NCBI GenBank assembly: GCA_964537075.1
Contig: CAZIBB010000001.1
Location: 1 to 64,000, forward strand
Direction of reading: 5' to 3'
DNA from: CAYTED01 sp964537075
Lineage (GTDB): Bacteria; Patescibacteriota; Minisyncoccia; Moranbacterales; UBA1568
DNA length: 64,000 nucleotides
The notes below the pieces were generated by a model. The model ran no database searches. It had not been told where the DNA came from and worked only from the letters and a program-made list of their open reading frames with translations. A program made the translations under genes and the position numbers. Shown here piece by piece: positions 57,351-64,000 of this stretch (position 1 is the first letter of the stretch; each line of letters begins with the position of its first letter).

Positions 57351-57614
57351 GATGGAAAATTTATTTGAAGGATGATAAATGGTATTAACCCCAAAGCAAG
57401 CTCTTGACACTGAAATGAACAAAAGTTCATTTCATTTCCGCGTCCCGTCTCGCCGACGAGGTAGACAAGCCGCGGGGTATTTACCCTGTGTTACCCGCCT
57501 CGCGTCGATGAGTCCGTGAGTCGAGGCGGGCCGTCACTCTCCGTCAGCTGACGGACGAAAGTAAAAGTAAGAACTTTTAGCCTTACTCACTCACTCGGTA
57601 ATAAATTTTCCATC
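57351..57614. repeat. structured element family 3, copy 1 (multi-hairpin)
   Basis: Terminal inverted repeats GATGGAAAATTTAT (57351-57364) and ATAAATTTTCCATC (57601-57614). Inside: ATAAATGGTATTAACCCC, hairpin TGAAATGAAC-AAAA-GTTCATTTCA (57411-57434), TATTTACCC, a 9-bp hairpin CCCGCCTCG/CGAGGCGGG (57494-57530), palindrome CCGTCAGCTGACGG (57541-57554), AAAAGT-AAGA-ACTTTT (57563-57578), then TTACTCACTCACT and GGTAATAA. Aligns with 63031-63197. Confidence 0.8.
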
Positions 57615-57663
57615 CTATATGGTAATCTCCCCCATGGGAAGCATCGCTCAAAATTCATGTCAT

Positions 57664-59385
57664 TCACAATTTCTTGCACTCTAAAAAGAACTTCGCCTGA
57701 CAACGGGTGCAAGCGGACGTATCAAGAGAGGAAAAAGCATCCTTGATGGCATCTTGTTTGGAGGCGAAAATATTCTCTACGCCGATTGTCTTGAGAAATC
57801 CTCCTCGCTTGAGAATTTGCTTCACCGGCTCACGCAAACCGACCAGGATCATCCGTCGCCCGCTTCTCTCTAATCGAGCTTTCTCATGAACCAGGAATTC
57901 TGCTCCAGCCGTATCGATGAAATTCACATTGCGACAAAGTATAACACGCGCTTTTTCGCCGTTATCGAACGTCTCGAAATCTTTCTCAATATTCGATACG
58001 GACGCGAAGAAAAGAGACCCCTCAATCTTGAGTACCAAAATCTGTGGACAGCGCACAGCACCGTCCGATTCCACGAAACGACGATTCGCCATCGTCTTAT
58101 CCGGAATACACTCGAAAACACGGGGACGGGAAATCCTTCCGAAAAAGAGGAGGATGGCAAGCACTCCGCCAAACAAGATACCATTATCGAGATGCGGGGC
58201 AAAAAATACGGTTGCAAAAAATGTAGCAAACGCAGCTAGGCCATCTGATCGATGCGTTTCCCAAAGATGCATCATACTTTTTATATTAACGAGCCCGACA
58301 ACCGCCATCATGATTACCGCGGCGAGCACTGCTTGTGGCAAGTGATAGAGAAAAGGGGTGAGAAAGAGAAGCGTCAAGAGAACAAATAATCCGGTAAAGA
58401 TAGAAGACATGCTCGTTTTTGCGCCAGCGGAGAAATTCACAGCCGAACGGGAGAATGATCCACCAACCGGAAATGAGCCTATGAAACTGCCGGTAATATT
58501 CGCCAACCCCTGTCCGATGAGCTCCTGATTCGGATCGATTGACTCATGTGTTTTTGCACTGATTGCCTTAGCGATGGATATCGCTTCCATAAAACCGATG
58601 AGCGCGATGACAAGTGCCGCCGAAAACAGATTCATCACCATATGCCAATCAAAACGCGGAAATGCGATACCTGGCAGCCCCTGTGGGATAGTTCCGACAA
58701 CATTCCCGCTGAAATGACTCGAGAAACCTATGAGGAAACTCGCCATGATGGATACGGCAACGACAATCAATACACCCGGTACCTTCGGCACGAATTTTTT
58801 CAAAAGAAACATGGCAATAAAAGCCGCTATGCCCATACACAGCGTCGGAAGATGTGCCTCAGGAATAAGAAGGAACACTTTCCAAATATCAGAAAGATAC
58901 GAATCGCTTTGTTGCATCGGGACACCGAGTATCTTATTCAGCTGTGAAAATCCGATAATGAGCGCGGCGGCGTTCGTAAATCCGACGATGACCGGATGTG
59001 CAAGAAAATTCATCATGACGCCTATCCGGAGTATTCCGAGCAAGATCTGAATAACCCCGACGAGAAATGCGAGAAATATGGCGAGAATAACAAACTCTTC
59101 CGTTTTCGGAACGGCAAATACAGAAAGGGTTGATGCTGTGAGAAGAGCGACAATTGCCACCGGTCCAGTAGAAAGTTGCGATGATGATCCAAAAAGCGCC
59201 GCAGTGATAACCGGCAAAAGCGCTGCATACAGACCATAATAAGCCGGAACACCGGCAAGCTGCGCATACGCCATCGATTGTGGTACCAATACGAGAGCGA
59301 CCGTCATGCCGGCGATAAAATCAGCCCGGAGCACGCCAACCCTCAAGGGAAACCACCGCAGGAATGGGAATATTTTCTGAATCAT
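57664..59385 (-). CDS. SulP-family anion transporter with STAS domain
   Basis: 573 residues from MIQKIFPFLRWFPLR at 59385. About 10-12 membrane segments with the SulP signature VLVPQSMAYAQLAGVPAYYGLYAALLP and NITGSFIGSFPVGGSFSRSAVN; the C-terminal STAS domain (about 440-555) includes RNVNFIDTAGAEFL. Substrate could be sulfate, bicarbonate or another anion. A Cys pair (CTRC) near the C-terminus is unusual. The longer frame from 59445 starts in the upstream gene's terminator. Confidence 0.93.
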   Translation of the reverse strand: MIQKIFPFLRWFPLRVGVLRADFIAGMTVALVLVPQSMAYAQLAGVPAYYGLYAALLPVITAALFGSSSQLSTGPVAIVALLTASTLSVFAVPKTEEFVILAIFLAFLVGVIQILLGILRIGVMMNFLAHPVIVGFTNAAALIIGFSQLNKILGVPMQQSDSYLSDIWKVFLLIPEAHLPTLCMGIAAFIAMFLLKKFVPKVPGVLIVVAVSIMASFLIGFSSHFSGNVVGTIPQGLPGIAFPRFDWHMVMNLFSAALVIALIGFMEAISIAKAISAKTHESIDPNQELIGQGLANITGSFIGSFPVGGSFSRSAVNFSAGAKTSMSSIFTGLFVLLTLLFLTPFLYHLPQAVLAAVIMMAVVGLVNIKSMMHLWETHRSDGLAAFATFFATVFFAPHLDNGILFGGVLAILLFFGRISRPRVFECIPDKTMANRRFVESDGAVRCPQILVLKIEGSLFFASVSNIEKDFETFDNGEKARVILCRNVNFIDTAGAEFLVHEKARLERSGRRMILVGLREPVKQILKRGGFLKTIGVENIFASKQDAIKDAFSSLDTSACTRCQAKFFLECKKL

Positions 59386-59417
59386 AAAAACGATACCTGA
59401 CTTTTTATCAAACGGAC

Positions 59418-59460
59418 AAAAAAAACCCTCCTCAACTTCATCCATGAATCAGCGAGGAGG
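59418..59460 (-). terminator. terminator of the leucyl aminopeptidase gene
   Basis: CCTCCTC (59427-59433) pairs with GAGGAGG (59454-59460); eight Ts follow on the minus strand (59418-59425). 25 nt past the pepA stop. Confidence 0.85.
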
Positions 59461-59485
59461 AAAATGAAACAATTTCCCTATTTTA

Positions 59486-60868
59486 TTATTTTTGGAGCAT
59501 TTTGACAAGTAATCGCACAGGTGCACCAGCGGCACCTTTCGCGAGAAATTCCCCGTCGATACTCGTCATGCGCGGGGCAATATCGAGATGCACCCACGGG
59601 TATCCTACGGCGAATTGTTTGAGAAAGGCGGCGGCGGTAATCGCTCCACCATAACGCGTCTTGCCGAGATTGCTAAAGTCGCCGATAGTGCCTTTGATTT
59701 CTTCATCATATTCCTCCCAGAGTGGGAGCGGCCACACATAATCACCGGAAAGCTCGCCAAGTTCACGGAACCTCTTTTCTAATGTCTCATCCGTCGTAAA
59801 CAATGCCGAAGCCCGTTCGCCAAGTGCCGCCATCGATGCGCCCGTAAGCGTCGCCACATCCACCACGAGCGACGGCTTATACTTCGCCGCATACGTCAAT
59901 GCATCGGCGAGGATGATGCGTCCTTCCGCATCGGTATTATTGACTTCAATCGTTTTTCCTGACATTGAACGAAGCACATCGCCCGGACGATAGCTCGATC
60001 CGGACGGCATGTTTTCCACCGCCGGTACTAATGCAACTAAGTTGCACTTCAACTTCAAACGGGCAGCCGCCGCAACTGTATGCATCACCGCCGCACCGCC
60101 AGACATATCCATATTCATCCCAAGCATGCTGTTCTCGGGCTTCAAATTTATTCCTCCCGTATCAAAGGTCACGCCCTTGCCAACCAACACGATTGGAGCG
60201 ATGTTCTTCTTTCCGCCAAAATACTCAAGAATGATAAACTTCGGAGGAAGCTCCGATCCCTTCCCTACCCCGAGTACGCCACCCATACCAAGTTTCTTCA
60301 TTTCCGAAACACCGAGAATCTTTACCATGAGGCCATGTTGTTTCGCGATTTTCTTCGCCTCAATGGCAAGCGTCTCCGGTGTCACATCACCCCCTGGGAG
60401 ATTCGCCAGACGCCTGCAGGCATTGACCTCTTCACCGACAATCATTCCTCGTTTCACACCATCGGCGAATTCCTTGCTCGCATTTTCAAAAAGAATTTCT
60501 TTCACACTTGGAAACCCCTCCTCCGGCTTCGTCAAAAATTCCGTAAAAGAATAATTTGCCATGAGAAAGTTCGTCGCGATGAGTTCGCCAAGCTCCTGGT
60601 CAAACATGTTTACATTTTCAAAAGAAAAAATACTTGCATCTATCACGAGTGCAGGCATCTTCTTTCCTTTGGCAATCGACACGATCTTTCGTATAAAAAG
60701 AATAAGTTTTCGGTGAGTCATCTTTTCCGGATCCGATATTCCGAGTATTATTTTTTGGGATCCATCCTCAAGCCGGAATACCTCATCCTGTTTTCCGTTT
60801 CCCCGTTCCACACGCACCATCTTCGTCCTTCCATTTTTCACTGCACCCGTCATGGTTCTGATATTCAT
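59486..60868 (-). CDS. pepA: leucyl aminopeptidase (M17)
   Basis: Two-zinc peptidase releasing N-terminal residues. 460 residues from MNIRTMTGAVKNGRTKMVR at 60868. Catalytic C-terminal domain: GKGVTFDTGGINLKP (metal/Lys motif), MDMSGGAAVMHTV, NTDAEGRIILADALTYA (family signature with active Arg), and EYDEEIKGTIGDFSNLG. A longer frame to 60928 begins inside element family 1 copy C and is rejected. Confidence 0.95.
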   Translation of the reverse strand: MNIRTMTGAVKNGRTKMVRVERGNGKQDEVFRLEDGSQKIILGISDPEKMTHRKLILFIRKIVSIAKGKKMPALVIDASIFSFENVNMFDQELGELIATNFLMANYSFTEFLTKPEEGFPSVKEILFENASKEFADGVKRGMIVGEEVNACRRLANLPGGDVTPETLAIEAKKIAKQHGLMVKILGVSEMKKLGMGGVLGVGKGSELPPKFIILEYFGGKKNIAPIVLVGKGVTFDTGGINLKPENSMLGMNMDMSGGAAVMHTVAAAARLKLKCNLVALVPAVENMPSGSSYRPGDVLRSMSGKTIEVNNTDAEGRIILADALTYAAKYKPSLVVDVATLTGASMAALGERASALFTTDETLEKRFRELGELSGDYVWPLPLWEEYDEEIKGTIGDFSNLGKTRYGGAITAAAFLKQFAVGYPWVHLDIAPRMTSIDGEFLAKGAAGAPVRLLVKMLQK

Positions 60869-60907
60869 AGCGATCGAGTATATAAAAATCCTATTATTCC
60901 CTCCATA

Positions 60908-61089
60908 AGAGCCTGTTGAAAAATCCACCGCCTGTGATATAGAGATCTGCTTGTCGGCTATAATCTCAGAATTTCGGCTGCAAATCCTGAAAAGCTCGTC
61001 GGGGTATCATGATAGCCCTCCTCACCTGTTCAGAATTTTCGCTCGAAATTCTGAAATTATAACTCGACATGACTTTTTCAACAGGCTCT
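60908..61089 (-). repeat. structured element family 1, copy C
   Basis: Outer arms AGAGCCTGTTGAAAAA (60908-60923) and its perfect reverse complement (61074-61089). Inner arms TATAATCTCAGAATTTC (60959-60975) and GAAATTCTGAAATTATA (61045-61061), one G-U on the minus strand. Core 60976-61044 (69 nt), with the palindromic TATCATGATA centre. No reading frame. It lies in the 319-nt gap between pepA and the gene at 61188. Confidence 0.88.
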
Positions 61090-61126
61090 GAGACATTCTA
61101 TTCTAACAACTTTTCCGAAAAAAAAC

Positions 61127-61164
61127 AAAAAAAACGGCACCCAGGAATGTTTCCCTGATTGCCG
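61127..61164 (-). terminator. terminator of the gene at 61188
   Basis: CGGCA-CCCAGG and CCCTGAT-TGCCG arms (61135-61164), followed on the minus strand by eight Ts. 24 nt past the stop codon. Confidence 0.85.
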
Positions 61165-61187
61165 AGTCTACCGAGACTATCGAATCC

Positions 61188-61670
61188 CTACGGATTGGCG
61201 AGCGCCTCCATAGGTACCGGACGGAAATCCAAACTGGCGGCACGAAGAGTTACCCTCCGCATCGATCCGACCGTCCATGATTCCATGGGTTGTCCTTTCA
61301 CTGCCGTATTTCGGAATAACCCGCGAAGGATCAGTCGAAGCGTAACGATGCCATGCCGCCCATGCCGCAATTGTTCCTCGAGGTCATCAAAGAAATAAGA
61401 GATCGATCCCCTTCCGTTATGGTCCAAGGAAAACTTCATGAATCGGAGCGTAGCGTGCGCAGTCTCCAGCCGAGGTTCATGATATTGTGCTCCCGGCTTT
61501 CTCCGCGGTGGCCTGATGGAAACGGCCACCCTTCTGAGGCACAACCTGATTTTCTCATTGTCCGAGTCACTCATATTCCCGAGAATATACCGACCGTGAG
61601 CGACCGTGGCCGTCCAAAGTGGAATCTCATCCGGATTCTCCGGCCCATTATCATGACTGATTTCTGTCAT
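61188..61670 (-). CDS. hypothetical protein
   Basis: Not recognised. 160 residues, basic and Arg-rich in the middle (RLCLRRVAVSIRPPRRKPGA), with a helical C-terminal half. No signal or membrane segment. GGATG upstream of the ATG at 61670 and a clear terminator after the stop support a real, separately transcribed gene. Function unknown. Confidence 0.65.
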   Translation of the reverse strand: MTEISHDNGPENPDEIPLWTATVAHGRYILGNMSDSDNEKIRLCLRRVAVSIRPPRRKPGAQYHEPRLETAHATLRFMKFSLDHNGRGSISYFFDDLEEQLRHGRHGIVTLRLILRGLFRNTAVKGQPMESWTVGSMRRVTLRAASLDFRPVPMEALANP

Positions 61671-61702
61671 TTTTCATCCTTTTTTTTAAAAAACCAAATA
61701 AT

Positions 61703-61734
61703 AAAACGGCCAAGCAAAATTCTGTGGTCGTTTT
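61703..61734 (-). terminator. probable terminator of rarA
   Basis: AAAACGGCC (61703-61711) and GGTCGTTTT (61726-61734) with one G-T; the minus-strand tail is ATTATTTGG rather than a clean T-run. 60 nt past the rarA stop. Confidence 0.5.
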
Positions 61735-61793
61735 TCTCCCGTGAAATCTTCTCAAACTCCACCGGACGAGTTTAGCATAAAAAGCATATACCG

Positions 61794-63029
61794 TCAAGGC
61801 TTTGCAGGCAAATCCGATTGAAAATCGATATACTTCCTCCCTATGAGTTTTTCCGGAAGATACGCCTGCCTCGCCTCCTCCTTGTTTTTGAAATCCGGAG
61901 TGTATTTGTAGTCCTTTCCGTAGCCCAATCCCTTCATCAATTTAGTCGGAGCATTCCGGAGATGCAGTGGCACCGGCTCATTCGGAAATTTCGCAATATC
62001 TTCTTTCACCCTCGCATATCCCGCATAGAGCGCATTTGATTTCTTCGACTTCGCGAGATACACAACCGCCTGTGCAAGATTCATTTCGCATTCAGGCATA
62101 CCGATATTCCTGCATGCCTCGAAAGCGGCAACCGCCTGCGGCAACGCGAATGAATTGGCGATACCGATATCTTCCGAAGCGAACCGTATGAGGCGCCTCG
62201 CGACATATAGAGGATCCTCCCCAGCCTCGAGCATCCGTCCGAGCCAATAGAGCGAAGCGTTTGCATCATCCCCGCGCATGGATTTATGCAACGCCGAAAT
62301 GATATCATAATGCCATTCGCCATCCTTATCATAAAGCAGATGGGAACGCGCCATCACCTCCTCGATCAGTTTCACCGAGATCTTCGCCGCGCGCATCGCG
62401 CATGCCTCAAGCGCCGAGAGTGCCTGACGTGCATCGCCCCCCGATGCCTCCGCGAGAAACAAAAGTCCTCCCTTCTCCACTGAAATTTTTCCTGAGAGAA
62501 GCACTTCATCGGAAGCGAGCGCCCGCTCCAATAACTTCTCGATGACTGCGGCGGAAAGTTTTTCCAATACCAAAACGCGCGTCCGGGAGAGCAGTGCAGC
62601 ATTCACGGAAAAACTCGGGTTCTCGGTCGTCGCCCCGATAAGGATGATTATCCCATTCTCGACATATGGAAGCAGAGCATCCTGCTGCGCCTTGTTCCAT
62701 CGATGTATCTCATCAAGAAAAAGAATCGTTCGTCTCTTCGCTTCGTAGTTTTCTTTCGCGCGCGCTATCACCATCTGCAAATCCTTCTTCCCGCTGCTGA
62801 CCGCCGAAAGCTGAATGAATTCCGCGGAAAGTTCCGTCGTGAGGAGCCTTGCGAGCGTCGTCTTGCCACTTCCTGGTGGCCCCCAAAAGAGAAGCGACGG
62901 AACACTCCCTTGCCGGACCGCCTCGCGGAGAAACGACCCCTCTCCAAAAATTTTCTCCTGTCCAAAAAACTCCGAAATCGTTTTCGGTCGCAATCGTTCC
63001 GCAAGCGGGATGTTTTTTTGCTCACTCAT
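61794..63029 (-). CDS. rarA: replication-associated recombination protein A (MgsA/RarA)
   Basis: AAA+ ATPase acting at stalled replication forks. 411 residues from MSEQKNIPLAERLRPKTI at 63029. Walker A LFWGPPGSGKTTLARLL, Walker B ILFLDEIHRWNKAQQD, sensor GATTENPSFSVNAALLSR, then the RarA/MgsA tetramerisation part (MRGDDANASLYWLGRMLEAG; ASEDIGIANSFALPQAVAAF; PLHLRNAPTKLMKGLGYGK). The upstream in-frame extension to 63131 is in element family 3. Confidence 0.96.
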   Translation of the reverse strand: MSEQKNIPLAERLRPKTISEFFGQEKIFGEGSFLREAVRQGSVPSLLFWGPPGSGKTTLARLLTTELSAEFIQLSAVSSGKKDLQMVIARAKENYEAKRRTILFLDEIHRWNKAQQDALLPYVENGIIILIGATTENPSFSVNAALLSRTRVLVLEKLSAAVIEKLLERALASDEVLLSGKISVEKGGLLFLAEASGGDARQALSALEACAMRAAKISVKLIEEVMARSHLLYDKDGEWHYDIISALHKSMRGDDANASLYWLGRMLEAGEDPLYVARRLIRFASEDIGIANSFALPQAVAAFEACRNIGMPECEMNLAQAVVYLAKSKKSNALYAGYARVKEDIAKFPNEPVPLHLRNAPTKLMKGLGYGKDYKYTPDFKNKEEARQAYLPEKLIGRKYIDFQSDLPAKP

Positions 63030-63030
63030 A

Positions 63031-63197
63031 ATAAATGGTATTAACCCCGGAGCAAGCTCCGGACATTGAAACGAGCAAGAGCTCGTTTCAATTTCGCGGT
63101 CCCGCCATGGCGGGACGAGGTATTTACCCATATGTTACCGTCACTCGCTCGAAAGTGAAAGTAAGAACTTTCACTTTACTCACTCGCTAGGTAATAA
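63031..63197. repeat. structured element family 3, copy 2 (multi-hairpin)
   Basis: Starts ATAAATGGTATTAACCCC and ends CTCACTCGCTAGGTAATAA. Hairpins: CCGGAGC-AA-GCTCCGG (63047-63062), TTGAAACGAGC-AAGA-GCTCGTTTCAA (63066-63091), GTCCCGCCATGGCGGGAC (63099-63116), AAAGTGAAAGT-AAGA-ACTTTCACTTT (63152-63177). It fills the whole spacer between rarA and the Sua5-like gene and supplies the last codons and stop (63180) of the latter. Confidence 0.82.
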
Positions 63198-63770
63198 TTG
63201 TTCTCCGATTTCGACCGCACCAGACCGAATAAGTGTCACACGGCCATTTTCCAATTTCACGATTGTGGATGGTTTACTCTGAAGTATCCCTCCATCAACA
63301 TAAAAATTAATTTTGTCTCCAAAATATTTTTTCGCTTCTTCAATCGTTTCTGCTGGACGCATTCCTTGGATATTCGCACTCGGTGCGATGAGCGGTCCCG
63401 TTTCACGCAGAAGGGTTCGGAGCGATTCATCGTCTGGAATACGAAAGACTAAATGTGCTGTACCACGAGACAAATATTGTAAATCTTCATTCGCACAAGA
63501 AAGCATCACACTTACCTTTCCCGGCCATACTGTCTCAAGCCAAGTTTTCTCTTTCAATGACAATTTGATAGAAAATTTCTCAAGCTCGGAAAAATCAGCA
63601 ATGAGAATGATGCAGGGTTTATCGACATCTCGCTTCCGAAGAGCATATACTTTCTCGATAGCATCTTCTTTCCAAACGCTCGCCACCATGCCGTAGAGCG
63701 TGTCGGTCGGGATGATTCCCACGCCGCCTGACTTCAGCGATTGGATGATATCTTTCCCGAACATACTCAT
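63180..63770 (-). CDS. Sua5/YciO/YrdC-family threonylcarbamoyl-AMP synthase
   Basis: 196 residues from the ATG at 63770 (MSMFGKDIIQSLKSG), which overlaps the xthA stop as ATGA. Makes the activated threonylcarbamoyl-adenylate used to modify A37 of ANN-decoding tRNAs. Motifs: IIPTDTLYGMVAS, ALRKRDVDKPCIILI (KxR), SVMLSC, GTAHLVFRIPDD, APSANIQGMRPA. The short C-terminus (EQLLPSE) is encoded by element family 3. It is the TsaC-type length, without the Sua5 domain. Confidence 0.9.
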   Translation of the reverse strand: MSMFGKDIIQSLKSGGVGIIPTDTLYGMVASVWKEDAIEKVYALRKRDVDKPCIILIADFSELEKFSIKLSLKEKTWLETVWPGKVSVMLSCANEDLQYLSRGTAHLVFRIPDDESLRTLLRETGPLIAPSANIQGMRPAETIEEAKKYFGDKINFYVDGGILQSKPSTIVKLENGRVTLIRSGAVEIGEQLLPSE

Positions 63771-64000
63771 ATCTTCATCGTGATCCCGATCGGGCAATGA
63801 TCCGATCCCTCGACATCATTCAGGATAAAGGCATCACCAATCCTATCGATTATATTTTCACTCACGAAAAAATAATCGATGCGCCAGCCGACATTCCGCT
63901 CGCGCGCGCGCGTCTTCATGTCCCACCAGGAATATTTCGCTTCGGTCGGATGAAGTCTCCGAAAAGTATCATGAAATCCGACCGGCGCGAGCGTATCCAT
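63767..64000 (-). CDS. xthA: exodeoxyribonuclease III, C-terminal part (cut by right edge)
   Basis: 77 residues of the C-terminal third of an exonuclease III/AP endonuclease (DNA repair). FHDTFRRLHPTEAKYSWWD, RNVGWRIDYFFVSE, and GSDHCPIGITM are the family motifs; the Asp-His pair is catalytic. The rest lies beyond position 64000. Stop overlaps the Sua5-like start (ATGA), indicating coupling. Confidence 0.93.
   Translation of the reverse strand: MDTLAPVGFHDTFRRLHPTEAKYSWWDMKTRARERNVGWRIDYFFVSENIIDRIGDAFILNDVEGSDHCPIGITMKI

Noticed and set aside
57500..57560. Hammerhead-ribozyme-like string GATGAGTCCGTGAG followed later by GGACGAAA
   Set aside because: The required CUGAUGA is not matched (the string is preceded by GTC, not CT), the CGAAA core does not follow directly after stem II, and the string is in the loop of the 9-bp CCCGCCTCG hairpin.
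1..64000. tRNA genes
   Set aside because: No GGTTCGAATCC-like T-arm with matching acceptor stem was found on either strand by eye; a covariance scan would settle it.

Overview
The window looks like a piece of a small, streamlined bacterial genome of the Candidate Phyla Radiation (Patescibacteria), most likely a Parcubacteria-type lineage. This is inferred from the content: a DUF4012 protein, a degenerate set of biosynthetic genes, tightly packed genes almost all on the minus strand, many short palindromic intergenic repeats (including CCTGCCTGCCGGCAGGCAGG), and UGA used as a normal stop (for example at sua5, xthA and ftsI), which argues against Gracilibacteria/Absconditabacteria. A run of 10 Ns at 3645-3654 shows this is a scaffolded assembly.

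Layout. 1-370: RNase P RNA (minus, cut by the left edge) with a greatly enlarged P3 arm. 473-7.4 kb: pheT and pheS (the latter crossed by the scaffold gap and carrying an in-frame repeat insertion), an L,D-transpeptidase, a small divergent plus-strand gene, and tyrS with a 34-residue insertion. 7.4-12.1 kb: secF, and a secD whose P1 periplasmic domain contains an inserted parvulin-like prolyl isomerase, then a PurM-like enzyme. 12.2-18.7 kb: GIY-YIG nuclease, DUF1697, a GC-rich PIN-PhoH ATPase that looks transferred, ABC-F ATPase, Nudix and rRNA pseudouridine synthase. 18.7-20.5 kb: a three-gene membrane cassette (thrombospondin-type-3 repeats plus a ferric-reductase-like haem membrane domain). 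20.5-26 kb: a MacA/MacB-type exporter operon interrupted by a RAYT (REP-associated tyrosine transposase) bracketed by perfect 32-bp palindromes. 26-36.7 kb: RNase HI, RecJ, a receiver domain lacking its phosphoacceptor Asp, dnaJ behind a CIRCE operator, MltG, Pcm, YjbQ, thioredoxin and LepA. 36.7-50.4 kb: cell-surface genes (MurJ, DUF4012, glycosyltransferase, GalU, and the dTDP-rhamnose set rfbA, rfbD-like, rfbB, rfbC), with glyA, a LysM protein and a two-gene plus-strand microprotein operon behind a consensus promoter. 50.4-57.2 kb: KhpA, a TerC-like protein, and a division/cell-wall cluster mraZ-rsmH-ftsL-ftsI-murF with MraZ boxes upstream. 57.3-64 kb: SulP transporter, leucyl aminopeptidase, RarA, Sua5/TsaC and the 3' part of xthA.

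The most striking layer is not protein-coding. At least three families of structured intergenic elements occur in two or three copies: (1) a 182-193 bp element at 10654, 41918 and 60908 with an almost invariant 69-nt core enclosed by helices whose sequence differs completely between copies while base pairing is kept; (2) a ~176-bp element at 34586 and 46447; (3) a multi-hairpin element at 57351 and 63031 with compensatory changes. In addition, degenerate tandem or inverted repeats occupy many gaps and in places run into coding sequence (pheS, the C-terminus of secF, and the 3' ends of sua5 and of the gene at 42063). The RAYT with its palindromes, plus a solo palindrome of the same design at 44567, is the only recognisable mobile element.
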